64,000 nt of DNA from Closterium sp. NIES-65 (taxonomy: Eukaryota; Streptophyta; Zygnematophyceae; Desmidiales; Closteriaceae): assembly GCA_948144175.1 (NCBI GenBank), contig CANXME010002675.1, positions 1,612,001 to 1,676,000 on the forward strand, written 5' to 3'. Below are positions 11,571 through 23,325 of the stretch, in pieces (position 1 is the stretch's first letter; each line of letters starts with the position of its first letter). The notes beneath the pieces are model-generated. The model did not search any database. It worked only from the letters and a program-made list of their open reading frames with translations, and was not told the DNA's origin. The translations under genes were made by a program, and so were the position numbers.

Positions 11571-11991
11571 AGTGGGTGAAGGAGGGGGGAGTGATGAGTG
11601 AGTGGGTTGAATTGAGCAGTGGCCCGTGGGCTGGGCCACTTTATCCCACTGACACCACCCAACAAATGCATCCGCCCTCACTCCCATTCCCGTTGGTGAT
11701 TCCAGTCGCGTGGATGAATGTGTGGCGTCCAGTCCAGTCTCGAGTCTCGAGCCTTGATGCAGAGGCCAGAACGTCAAATTAAAAAAAAATCTGGGTGGAC
11801 TGTGCTCGAATTCCAACCAGCCCTTAGCCAGATTGGCGTCGAGGTCTGAAAAGGGGCTTCTGTACCTCATTTAAAGGGCAGAACCCGAATTGCTCAACGG
11901 AAGTCAACGCTGGAAAATAGGTTTGGGAAAGCAGCGAAAATAGGTTCGGAAACCTCCCCTAAACCCTGCTATCCCGAAACCAGCAGGAGTG

Positions 11992-12019
11992 CTTCACAAA
12001 CTGGCCCCAGTTTGTGAAG
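11992..12019. repeat. Perfect 13-bp inverted repeat with 2-nt loop
   Basis: Arms 11992-12004 (CTTCACAAACTGG) and 12007-12019 are exact reverse complements separated by CC. No poly-T run follows on either strand. Confidence 0.8.
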
Positions 12020-13693
12020 GCTTCTTTGTCATTCGGGGGCTGGGCTTTAACAAACATCCGAAACACGCAACACATATGTTGCATGGCGAACTCGCCACTC
12101 AATATGGATCCCTGCCCGTCCGGGAAACAACCCCTACGGAAATTCATGTATGCTAGCGAGGGATCAGATTGCCACGTCACACCAAAGAAATCCACACCGT
12201 TTCTAGTTGTAACTTGGAGCGTCACAACAAGTCAGAATTTTCGCGACAGCCGAGAGTGTTCTCGTTCACTCCACCTAGCAGTACACTTGCTACAGTACAC
12301 AACAAGGAGGCAATACATGTGGGGAGCATTTTGCAGTTAGTTTTTCCCCGATGTTGTCCCCAGGTGCTGCCTAACTCATGCATAAATACCTTTCGGTTAT
12401 TCCCAACAAATGTCCAGAATATCAAGCACGACCTTCACCTTGTTCAAATTCTAGTTCACTTTCCACTTCCCTTTCTGTAGTGCAGCAGATATATACTACA
12501 CCTAATTGAACAAATGGAAAGGTTCTCTGACAAACTGAGTTCAGCAGTTAGACAATCTTTACTACGAGAACTGGAAAACACTAGCCTGGCATTAATCAAT
12601 GCAGTCAATTTCGCTGTATTGTTACTGCTGAAAAGAATCAAGTGCCCAACGGGCATGAAAATGGATTAGCTAGAAGTCAGGCAGGCTGATTTCTTCATGC
12701 CATTAGTTGAAAGTCTGGTCTAGGGTATGGCTACAGGCATAGCACACTATACCTAAGTGTGAGGTGGAAGAAAGATGGTTGAGTTGGGGGAGGGGGAAGG
12801 GGGGAAAGGGATCTCATGCAGGAATGGACATGTGTGAGGAGAGAAGAGGGGTTCGGAGAGAGGACAAGGGAGAACAGGGAGAGGGGGTTGGGGGGAGGAG
12901 AGATGAGATGAGGGAGAAAGGGGAAAGGGTAACAGGTTGTCGTGAGGGTGGGAGAGAGGGCAAGAGGTCGAGAAGAGCAATGACAGTGGGCATGGTGAGG
13001 AACCATGCAATGCAACAGTTGAATCATCAAAACCCGGCAGTGTGCCTCCACTTGAAAAACAATCACCTCCTCATCCTCCCCATCCTCCTTCCCCTCCTCC
13101 ACTTTCTTGTCCTCCTCCGCCCCTCCTCCTCCCCACCCACCACACCTCCACACACAGCTGTCTGCCAACTCAAGGCGAGCTACCTCAAAGCGGGCAGCAG
13201 AGACTCGCAGCCACCAATGCATGACTGCACGTGGCCCTCAACTGCCCTACTGGTTCTTCGACAAGACAGCAGGAGGCACAGGTGGACTGCAGCCCTGTGA
13301 AAGCACCCACATGTGCACACCACGAGCCTCATAGCAGCCACCAGTGGCCACGCATACCAAACCCTTGCCGCTGACAGCTCTAGCAGACTCGAGCCTCCCT
13401 TACAATCAGCCACTCCTTATTGCCTGTCCTCCGCGGCCAACCCAGCAGCAGCTACATCTGAGACTCCCGCGCGATAGAAAACTTCCCCACCAGCATACAT
13501 GTGAATCAGCGCCCTGAGGAGCACACATCTTATGAACCATCCTTCCACCTCCCACACCCTCTCCTTCCAACATCCCCACCCTTCCTACCCTTCCATCCCC
13601 CTCGCTCAGCCTGTCCTATGTATATGCAGTGCAGGTACCCACACTCCTCCCCCACATCTTGGCCCCCCTGCCACGTCAGCACTCCCCGTGGCA

Positions 13694-13804
13694 GAGCTAC
13701 CGGCGGTGGGAGAGCTCGCCGGTGACAGCGGGAGGCGACTTGTCGAAGGGCTGGGAGAAGGACCCGCCGTACTTGAAGCCCGACCCCGACCCCGACCGCA
13801 CCAG
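13694..13804 (+). other. Possible isolated coding exon or gene fragment, unidentified
   Basis: Between an AG (ending 13693) and a GT (cgcaccag/gtccatg) there is a GC-rich open stretch whose translation includes SYRRWESSPVT, GGDLSKGWEKDPP and YLKPDPDPDRTR. The composition is like a real exon and unlike the surrounding repeats, but I do not recognise the family and find no partner exons. It could be a gene fragment. Confidence 0.25.
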
Positions 13805-14720
13805 GTCCATGAGCGCCTTCGCCTGGTGCCACGCACGGGGGGTGGGATGCACGTACAGCATGACACCAGGTTATGCGCGCACAAGGTTTACATGAACAGC
13901 AGGCACACGGGCGGCTTCATGAGGTGGTCAAGGGGTTGAGTTGCACACGGAGGCGACTAGGGGGCAGAGACAAGGGTGGGGTCGGGGTGATTGAGGGGGC
14001 ACACCAGTCATGGAGAGTAGGGAAGCAGGGGGGCAAGTGGAGAACACGGAAGGTCATGGGAAGTAGGCAGAGAAGGTGGGTCAAGGGGATATGTGAGAGG
14101 AGGGGTGGGGAAATGGATGAGAGCAGAAAAAGAGGGGGGCAAGAGGAATGAAACGACAGTGATGGCAGTGGGAGTGCGGTGCACATGCACACACGTGGAG
14201 TGAGTGAGGTCAGGTGTGGAGTGAAGTGAGGGGTGGAGTGCGGTGAGGAGGGCCGTAGCCCTGTGCGAAGAGCAATGCACAAGTGGCGGAGCAAGCAATG
14301 CGAGAGTGAGCTGATCCGTGGGCTGTACTGCCTGCACCTTCTTCACGGCCTCTCATCCCAACCATCTGACAACTGCATCTGCAATGTGTATAGGGCAACC
14401 ACCAACGGCGTACTGCCATTGCATGTTACCCTAAGTCTCTTATAAGTGGACAGTCGATGTCCTCGAAGATGAAATGAGAGAGCATGTTGGGAATGAAGGA
14501 TGTGGCACGGATGCGTTATTCGAGTAAACCGAGTCAAGCATTCGTTCCTTTCCAGGTACTCGGTTTCCCAGCAACTCAATTTTCACCTCTTTCTCCCTCA
14601 CGCACAGCCCCCTAACACCATATTGGCACCGCACGGGCCCAGCCTCTTGCCCTACGCGCTCACGAAACATCTCTCCTTTCTCGTCTCTCGTCTCTACACC
14701 GCACTATAGCCCTCCTCCCC

Positions 14721-16460
14721 TCAAGTGAACAGGAGCCCGTTCAGTCGCGGGTCATTGCGCGCGCAGGCCAACAGCCCCTCGCAGCAGCGCACAGCCCTCG
14801 TGCCACCCTGCCCTGCCCCACGCGAGTCGACCAAAACTCGCTGTCTCTCGTCTCGCTCTTGCCGGCAACCACCCCGCCACCTATTTGAATCGCTCTCCGC
14901 AAACCGCCTCACGCGGTCCCACGAGCACCACACTTCCCGTGCGCCCATTCACCAGAGGCTGCTTTTCACTCAATAAACTTTCACATTCTGACGTTTTTCT
15001 TCGCACACAAACCCGTGGAATTTAAAAAAAAAAAAGCCGGCTTTACCGATAGGAACCACCATCGACGTTTACCCGCGGTCATCACGCGCGCGGTGCAAGC
15101 CGCCTAAACTCGGTTAGTGCGTCCCGCTGTCGCCTTGCTTCGCGCGCATTAGCGCCGGCGCGATCGAGCGGTCCAAAAACTCAGTGAGTAACGCCCGCGG
15201 GATTTCACGCGGCGACAGCGGAGGCGGACTCTGCGACACTCTGGGTAGGCCCCTGTTTGCCGTAACAGGTTCGAAGCGGAGTGCTACACTCTGATTGTCT
15301 TGCTACGTAATGGAGGTTGGAAGAAATGAAGGAAGATTCACGACAAAGCCTACGGATGCACCTCACATGGTGGTCAAAGGTGGCTAACGACTGGGATGGC
15401 GGCCCACCTAGTGAGCGCAAGAACACGTCGCCTTGAGATAGGTCACTTGCTGCACAAATCACTACGCCTTGGCAGGGCACGTGCATTCAATGTAAGCACG
15501 GCGACGTGACGAGACGAGACAAGACATCACCTTGGACTTGGCGCGCGTGGTGCCGGACTGCGCGAGCTTGGAGAGCGCGGGCGAGCAGTCCTCGTCGGCG
15601 ATGGCCTGGAACGACGCGGCGTTGTGCACGGCCAGCAGGTGCAGCGACACCGCCGCGTCCTCCTTGGCGCGCGCCGACCCGCTCTCGATCACGCCCAGCA
15701 GCGCCTGAATCCCCCCCTCCTTGTGCACGGCGTGGCGGCCCTCGGAGAACTTGCAGAGATTCGCGACGACCGCCATCACCTTGTCCTCCATGCCCGCGTC
15801 CGCGTCGCCGCGCAGCAGCCCCATGAGCACGCGCACGGTGCCCGCGTCGATGATCTCCCCGATGCACGAGTCCTCCAGCGACAGGTTGAACAGCGCCAGC
15901 GCCGCGTCCTTCTTTCCGCGCAGGCTGCCCGTGCGCAGCAGGCTCACGAGCCCCGGGACGGCGCCCGCGTCCTTCACGCGGAGCTTGTTGTCCGCCGGGC
16001 CCGACAGCGTGAACAGCGCCGCGGCGGCGTTTTCCCGCGCGACGTTGCTGCCGGATTTGAGCACGCCCACGATGCCCTCGATGCCGCCCGCCGCCGTCAC
16101 TAGCGGCTCCACGCCGTCCGTCAGCGACAGGTTCAGCAGCGCCGTCACCGCGTGGTCCACGCACGACGTGTCGCGCGATTTCAGCAGCCGGATCAGCGCG
16201 TCGACGCCGCCCGCCGCCAGCAGGCGCGCCTTGTTGTCGGGGTTGTTCTTCAGCGACGACCGGATCGCGGACGCCGCCTCTCGCGCACGCTCCACGTCCG
16301 AGTCGCCCAGGGCCAGCACGAGCGGCTCCATGTCGACGCCCGGGCCGCCAGTCGTCCGGCTGGGCTTGGGCGACTGTGTGCGAGCGAGGGCTCGTCGCGG
16401 GGTGACTGTGCGACCCATGGAGCGACCGCTCTGATCGACACCGCCGCCTCCGCCGTCCAT
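14721..16460 (-). CDS. Armadillo-repeat protein, PUB/ARO-like, without U-box
   Basis: The main exon is 16460-15531, 310 codons from the start MDGGGGGVDQSG. After a basic, Ser/Thr-rich N-terminus of about 40 residues come tandem armadillo repeats. Visible markers are NPDNKARLLAAGGVDALIRLL, AVTALLNLSL, AAGGIEGIVGVL, ENAAAALFTLSG, DAGAVPGLVSLL, DAALALFNLSL, AVVANLCKF and GGIQALLGVIESG, typical of the ARM region of plant U-box E3 ligases and relatives. No U-box is present, so a scaffold or interaction role is more likely than ubiquitin ligase activity; this is inference. A good donor (ccaag/gtgatg) ends the exon at 15531. A matching-phase terminal exon at 14807-14721, beginning GGTRAVRCCEGLL and ending in TGA, gives 338 residues. 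If the intron is not spliced, the frame stops at 15462 instead. The second exon is the weaker part of the model. Confidence 0.75.
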
Positions 16461-16616
16461 CTGTCCCTGCCTCGCAACCTCCGATCAGTCGCGCTACTTC
16501 CCCAAAGGACTTGCGAAACACCAACGATGAGTCCGAACTTCCGTAGACGCGTGCTTTACACACCGCTGCCACTGCTGGTGGGTCGGCTACACGAGGCCAC
16601 ACTACCAGGGCTTGTA

Positions 16617-16626
16617 CCTTTATACA
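16617..16626 (-). promoter_or_regulatory. Possible TATA box of the armadillo gene
   Basis: On the minus strand the sequence reads TTGTATAAAGG, about 160 bp upstream of the ATG at 16460. Spacing suits a TATA box with a ~130-nt 5' leader; no other evidence. Confidence 0.35.
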
Positions 16627-18792
16627 AATCGTTGGGTCTCAAAACGCAGAGAGAACAAAACGCTAAAACGCCTGTGTACTGCGTGGCAACGCTTCATGCC
16701 CGGATATCCGATCTGCAGGCACGGACGGCATTGTCGAGGTTCCACATTGCGCTGACCCACGATTCGCGACACTAGCTGCTCTGTAAAAATAAGCCAGCGC
16801 GCGCGAGATGTATGGTTGGCTTTCAAGCTCGTCAAGGCAGCGAATTTAGAGAGCGAGAAAACACCAGAGCAGGAAACTCGCCCACCAAACTGTGTCTTTG
16901 GTCAGAGTTTGTTGGAGGCGAAGAAGGGGAGGAAGGAAATAGTCAGGCCACCGAAGCCTTGAGTCCTAATCAGGCCTGCCGATTGACGGGCATATGCCCT
17001 TAATGCCCTGAAATTCCGGGCTACTTTCGCTCCAGCTCGACTGCATTAAGTGTTAGGACCGCCTTGTACCCGTGCCACTAAGTGCTTCGTTCGACCCTAT
17101 CCCGGATGCGTTAAGTGCTCCAAACAGGCCTTCCCCACCCACAAAGTTTTGATTTCCGGTTCTAGGGATCCCCCCCAAGAAATTCTGCCTGACCCCCCCA
17201 CTCCACCCCCCCCCCCCCCCCTTTCTCCTTGGTTGCACGAGAGCGCGCCAAGGGGATTTTTCCCTTAGCGTTTTCTAGCCAATCCCGTGTTTGTGATCTC
17301 TCTAAGTCAGCTTTGGAGCAGCCGAATTTTCCCTTAGCTAAGAGAGTGTAAGTGCAAGCCCGGATATCAAGTTTCCACTTCGGCCTGCGCCCGTGACCGT
17401 TAAGGGCGCCAAAACACTCAGCTACGGCCAATACAGGGTCAGATAGGGAGGAGCTGGGGGCTCCAAGTATGGGCCCCAGGAACATCGACAGGCCTGGTCC
17501 TAATCTGTGGCTTGGCCCTAGCCAAGCCTCAAATTGATAAAACAGTCAGGGTACTTTGGCATGGTCAACTATGGTGCAGTGAGATACCGCGCCTATATAA
17601 ATGGTGACCAAGAAGGTTCTGGCAATCACCTTCCAATCTGGGACACCTGCGCCAGATACAACTTTCCTCCAAGGACGCTCCTGCCCTTTTCCGCGCGAAG
17701 TGAAGAGCGCACAGTTTCCGTACCGGAGCTGAGGGGTCCGCGGGGAAGCAAGACAGGTCAGGTAGGCGACTCCCCGCGCCCACAGTCCCCTGCGCCCTGG
17801 CGCAGTTCAGAGAGGCGGAAGGAATGCGCGGCAGGCAGGGACCTTTTCCTGATGGCTTGGGGTCTGCCACACAACTGTACACCATCAGCAACGAAAGGTC
17901 CGCATGGCCGCCAGTTGCCTCAACATCAGGCTGCTGTAAGGGTAGCCACTTGATTTGAGGTATTTCTTGCAGAGTGTCTCTCGCAGCTTCCAGTTTTAGG
18001 ACGGGTGTAAGGAATTTTCTCTATATTCCTTAGCGCACCCTGCAACATCGCGTACAGCAGCAGCCGTTGTTCGCCCGTTACTGCTAATGGGGCTTCGCCG
18101 ACTTCGCGCGCACTGTTTTCCCAAACCTCGCACTGCTGGACCGGCCGTGTCGGCCTACGCTTCGGGACTAGCCCGAGCCTCGCTTCCAGCATAGCACCAG
18201 CTAGCTCGCACGCATCGCCTTACCGTTTGCATGTTTCGAGTATAAATGTTCGCTCATGCCTTCGCTCACATTTTGTACTCGTTTGACACCTTAGTGCAAT
18301 TCTCGCTACTTCGATTCATTGCACCCGTAACAACGGGTCGATCGACACCATCCTCTACCGCAAGAATTTCGGTTGCAAAATTTTGGGTATTGCATGTTGA
18401 GCTATACAGATATTTGTCCCCTAGCGGAAAAGGTGAGAGCTGGAAGGGTGGCTTGGTTATGATACATCCTGTTCTCAATTATTTTACACCCCTTAATCGC
18501 ACACATTGGGGTACTTACCCTGCCCCTATTGGTTTCGTAGGGTAGTTACCAACGTCTAGGAAAATCGCAGAGGAGGGTCCGACGTACTTTCGCGAACTGT
18601 CGGGGTGCACCAAGAATATAAAAGAGAACCCAAACCTAACTAAATCCCAACCCCGAATTTTAAGTGCGAGTTTCTTTCTGAAGGTGCCAGCTGTCTAGTT
18701 CCGCAATCTCTGGGTGTCCATCGCATCAAGTCAAAGTCCGTAAAGGGTACATACGGAAAAAAAAAAATGGTAGGGGGTGTGCAATGAGAAGA
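16627..18792. other. Unassigned region between the gene island and the transposon blocks
   Basis: No gene or recognised element. Short open frames have no family features. A poly-C run occurs near 17205-17222, and 18200-18700 is AT-richer with poly-A/T runs. It may include very old repeats. Confidence 0.4.
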
Positions 18793-18890
18793 TGTGAACG
18801 AGAATGAATGACTAAGGAATGGAAGTGATACAAATATGCAACCCTAGAAATGTGTACCCCATATGGGCTACCCAATATTATAATTTGACA
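18793..18890 (-). repeat. COPIA-1 3' LTR (98 bp)
   Basis: On the minus strand it begins TGTCAAATTATAA after the polypurine stretch CCTATGGGGGTT and ends CATTCTCGTTCACA. Confidence 0.75.
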
Positions 18891-21800
18891 AACCCCCATA
18901 GGCAAAGTGGGGGAGAACAAGGGGTCACAAGACCAGTCAGGCAAAGCAGACAAAGCTCAAGGTGGATCACAACGTCACCACACAGTCCGAGCACAAGGTC
19001 AAGGCTACAAGGCCAGTTCACATGCAGGAATACACATATATATATAAGGCTAAACAAGCAAAAACAGGTATATATATATGTAAGAGTACAAGCAAGGTCA
19101 AGGGGTGGCAAGTGAGGCAAGACAGCCACAAGACCCAGCTGAGTGCAGAAGCGCTGATGATCACAAGGCGGAAGTGCCTTGGTGAAAACATCAGCAGTGT
19201 TGGCCTCAGAGGCCACGTACGCAAGTCGCAACTGACCACGCTGCTGCAACTCACGAGCAAGAAAGTAGCGGAGAGCAATGTGCTTCGTTCTGTGCTCCAG
19301 GCGCTGCTCCCGACACAAGGCTAGCATGGCCTTGTTGTCTACGTACAGCACCGGAGGAGAACGAGGCGGCTCTCCGAGGTCAGTCAGCAGGTAGGTAAGC
19401 CAGCGAAGCTCCTGTGCAGCCATGGCCCCGGCGTAGATCTCAGCCTCACAACTGGAGCCGAGAACAGAAGACGAGCGAGTAGCCCGCCACGAAACAGAGC
19501 CGGAACCAAGGCTGAAGGTGTAACCCTGTGACGACCGCTGCGTAGCCTGTTCGTCTGCCCAAGAAGCGTCCGCGTGCCCAGTGAGGACCACTGGACTCCG
19601 CCCTCCAAGCACTAGCCCCATGCCCGACGTACTGCACAAGTAGCGCAACACCCTCTTCGCTGCAGCCATGTGCTCTGGTCTGTGTCTCCCAGGAGCAACA
19701 TAGCGTGCAAGAATGCTAGGAGGGTATGCAAGGTCAGGTCGTGTGCAGGTCATCAGGTACATGAGGCAGCCAACAAGCTCTGGGTACGGGCCACTCGACT
19801 CTACGGACTCATCCGAAGGCAGAGCTGAGAGCGAGTGGCGAGTAGACAGAGGAGTGGTCTGAGGCGAGGAGTACGTGAAGCCGAAGCGCTGAAGGACCTG
19901 CTGCACCATGTGTGACTGAGTCAAGTTAATGGTGCGCCGTGCTCTGTCCCGGGTGATCTGCAAGCCAAGGTAGCTGCGCAGTTCACCCAGGTCAGTGCAC
20001 GTGTGTCTCTTCTGCAGCTCGGACTTCACGTGGGCGAGTCCAGCAGTGTCAGCTGTGGCAAAGACCAAGTCGTCGACGTACACGAGGATGTAGAACGGCG
20101 GCAGAGAGGTGTCGGTGCGTAGAAACAGCGACAGGTCAGCAGTAGAGGGAGCAAACCCAAGAGCCGCAAGTGTAGTCCTCAATGTGTCGTGCCACTCGCG
20201 CGGTGCCTCGCGGAGACCGTAGACTGGCCGTCGGAGGCTCCACTGGGTGCCAGGAGGGAAAGTCCCAGTGAAGCCAGATGGACGGCGCAACCAGATCTCC
20301 TCGTGCAGGCTACTCTGCAGGAAAGCAGTGCTGAAGTCAAGGGAGTGAATCTCGTAGTCACGCTGAGCGGCTACGTGTAGCAGCATCCGAAGAGTGGTCA
20401 TCTTCGGGGTGGGAGAGAAGGTCTGAAAGTAGTCAACTCCCTGCCGCTGACTGAAGCCACGAGCCACGTACCGCGCCTTGAAGACACGTGGAGAGCCCGG
20501 CGGCCGCTTCACCCTGAAGATCCACATGCCACTGACGATGTTCGCCCCAGGAGGGGGAACCGCGTCAACGTAGGTGCCTGTGGACTTCCAGGAAGCCATC
20601 TCTGCATCCACAGCTGCCTGCCACTGAGAGGAGTAGGGACCCTCTACGGCCTCCGCGTAAGAGCGCGGAGTCGGGATGTCTAGTGCATCCGGGTCTCCCT
20701 CAGGGGTAAGCAGTACGGACGCCAGATGAGGTGAAGCAGCAGCCAGACACTGGAACTCCTCCTGCCTGTCCTCAAGGACGTCCGTGCCAAGAGCACACTC
20801 ACCCCCGACGGACGGAGGACAGACAGACACACCCTCAGCAACAAGACAAGCAGCGTAGTCTAGACGACAGCGAGCAGCAAAGTCGACGAGCTCAGCAACA
20901 AGAGAAGACGCAGCAGTGGACTCAAAGGAGGGGTTAGTGACGACAGTAGCAAGGAGACGCGTGACAGTAGGACTGGCAGCACGAAGAGAGTCCGACTCAG
21001 GGTCGGCAAGCACAGGAAGAGAGGACTCAGGAGGAGAGGGCAAAGGGGCACGCAGAGGAGCAGTGGACGGACGCAGAGACATCCGGTGCGTGCCAGGGAC
21101 AGGAGGAGGACGCTGACGCGAACTGCGACCACTAGTGCGAGCAGCACGAACAGGCGACGCAGGACGAGACGCAGGCTCACGACGCTCAGCAAGACCTCCA
21201 GTAGGACCAGTGTACGGAGAAGGAGAAGGCAGTGGGGAGACCGGTGGTAACTGTGACTGCGACTGGACAGGCGGTGGACACTCTAAGGGAGGAGGAAGAC
21301 CAAGAACCTGCTGAAGGAGCGGAACAAAGTACGGCCGAGGCCGCGCGGCGACTCCAGACACAGCAAGGACAGCACCAGCACCCCCTGCGGCTGCACCAGC
21401 ATCATCAGCACCTCCAGCTCCAGTACCTCCAGCAGCACCAGTAGCACCCGCAGTAGGACCGCCGCTAGGACTGACCGCAGTAGCCTCAGGGCCAACACCC
21501 TCAGCAGCGCCGACTCCAGTAGCACTCGCAGGACTAGCACCTCCGAGACCGGCGGCACCAGCACCCTCAGCAGCCGAAGAAGCACCAGCTCCAGTAGTAC
21601 GCCTCCAGCGCCGGGCAAACCACTCGCGCAGCTCGTGTGGAGAGAGTGGCTCCCGCCAAGACGAAGCACCCGGAGAACCAGCAGGCCCAGCACCGCCAGA
21701 CGCCACACGAGCAGGTCCAGCGGCCGCGGGCTCCGCACCCCTAGGCTCAGTAGCTCCAGACTCAGCACCCCCAGGCTCAGCAGCTCCAGACGCAGCACCC

Positions 21801-23268
21801 CCAGGCGAAGGACCCCCAGGCTCAGCACCCCCAGTCGTAGCACCCCCAGGCTCAGCACCCCAAGTCGTAGTACCCCCAGGCTCAGCACCCCCAGGCTCAG
21901 CACCCCCAGTCGCAGCATCCCCAGACGCAGCACCCCCAGGCTCAGCACCCACGCGCGCAGCACCCCCAGAGTCAGCACCCCCAGGCTCAGCACCCGCAGC
22001 AGTACCAGAGTCACCAGCACCCTCGACCGGCTCAACTGCATCTACCTGGGACACACCTGAAGGGGCAGGACCCTGAGGGGGGAGGGGGTCTACCGGGGGG
22101 GGACCTGGCACAAGGAAGTGCGGTGGCGGGGGGAGGGAAGGAGTGCGGTAGGGGAAGAGGCGGTAGTAGGGTACTGACTCGTCGAACGTGACGTCCTGGG
22201 AGGACAGAACACGACGACAGGTGGGGTGGTAGAACTGCCACCCAGGGGCGTCAGGGGGGACGTCAAGGAAGACACAGGGAGCAGCACGAGGGGACAGCTT
22301 GTCCGCAGACAAGTCGCGGACAAACGCCCGAGATCCCCAGACACGGAACGGAGACGCATCGCCGACCTTCCCCGTCCACAGCAAGGCTGGGGAGGTCTCC
22401 GGTCTGGAGACCCTGGGGTGAAGGTTGATCTAATGCGCCGCGTACCGAACCGCAAACGACCACAGAAAATGGGGGGCAGCCGCATGCATCATGGACGTAC
22501 GAGCGACGTCCATGACCATGCCAATGCGGCGCTCAGCAATCCCATTTTGCTGTGGAGAGTCCGGAAGCGTAAAGGTCTGGCGGATGCCTCGCGCACGACA
22601 GTAGGCTCGCAGAAGGCCAGAGGAGAACTCTCCGCCTCGGTCAGAGTGCAGACGCAAAACAGGAAAGTCCGAGCCGAAGCTCCTCCTGAGCTGGAGACGA
22701 GCTGCGCGGATCCAGTCGATCAACACCTCAGCGACATCACCCTTGCTACGCAAGGGGAAGACTGTGGTGTAACGCGAGTAGTCGTCAACCACCAGCAGGA
22801 AGTAGCGCTCGTGACCCTGTCCACGGACGCGGGCCGGGCCCCACACGTCCATGTGAAGCGTGTGCAGCGGGGCCTCTGTCGGGGGAAACTGAGAGGAGTG
22901 AGGGGCAGCTCGGAGCCGCCCCTCGACACAGGGGACACAGGAAGGACCAGGCCCCGGAGGAAGGGGAGGGAGGGACCGGGGAAGACCAGAGACAAGGACA
23001 CGGGAAGCCATGCCTCGGAGACGAGGCAGGGAGGGGTGACCAAGACGGTGGTGCCAGAGGAGAGTCTCGTGAGACAGGAGGCGACACGAGCAGGGGGCAG
23101 ACTCAGGACCAGACCTGGACGCTGCAGCAAACACCTGACCCGACGCAGCTACCTGACCAGACGCAGTGACTGGAGGAGACGCAGTGGTCAGTGTGTAGAG
23201 GCTCGACCCCGGCCGACGTGTAAACATGGCCTGGTGTCGGCCTGTCCGAGCGTCCGTGCAGTGGGTCA
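18878..23268 (-). pseudogene. COPIA-1 pol remnant (integrase-RT-RNase H)
   Basis: One reading frame with a single internal stop, TAG at 22430-22432, where intact copies have CAG (H-Q-I-N). Upstream are the zinc-binding pre-integrase segment ([22 protein letters not shown]) and the integrase core ([27 protein letters not shown]). Downstream are the Ala/Gly/Pro-rich linker, the RT ([27 protein letters not shown], so YVDD is intact) and the RNase H ([29 protein letters not shown]). The frame reads on into the LTR because the usual stop after RNase H is lost. Confidence 0.85.
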
Positions 23269-23325
23269 TGCAGGTCTTCTCAGGTCCCCTCGTTCTCTTC
23301 GCGGCCCCTGAGTGCAGTGGAGTAA

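Larger units (their letters stand above)
11571..14720. other. Intergenic region between the CSP41b-like and armadillo genes
   Basis: The region just above 11570 should hold the CSP41b-like promoter (- strand), though I see no certain TATA box. A perfect hairpin lies at 11992-12019 and a possible isolated exon at about 13694-13804. Purine-rich low-complexity sequence covers 12760-13000 and 13950-14150. No other gene is supported. Confidence 0.5.
18793..23268 (-). mobile_element. COPIA-1: 5'-truncated Ty1/copia element
   Basis: On the minus strand this copy runs from the pre-integrase region (homology starts near 23268, at the CCCACTGCAC segment shared with other copies) through integrase, a GAxPG repeat linker, reverse transcriptase and RNase H to a 3' LTR at 18793-18890 (98 bp, TGTCAAATT...GTTCACA, shorter than the 125-132 bp of its relatives). 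The 5' LTR, primer site, gag and protease are missing. A truncated 5' end is unusual for LTR elements and suggests deletion or rearrangement after insertion. Confidence 0.85.

Noticed and set aside
15506..16775. Plus-strand open frames over the armadillo gene
   Set aside because: High GC at third codon positions gives long shadows. Only the minus-strand frame encodes armadillo repeats.
21283..22041. Leu/Ser/Val-rich open frame of 252 codons (- strand), and similar frames at 33265-34044, 44899-45630 and 58866-59519
   Set aside because: They are alternate-frame readings of the GAxPG minisatellite in copia pol. The pol frame contains recognisable domains on both sides.
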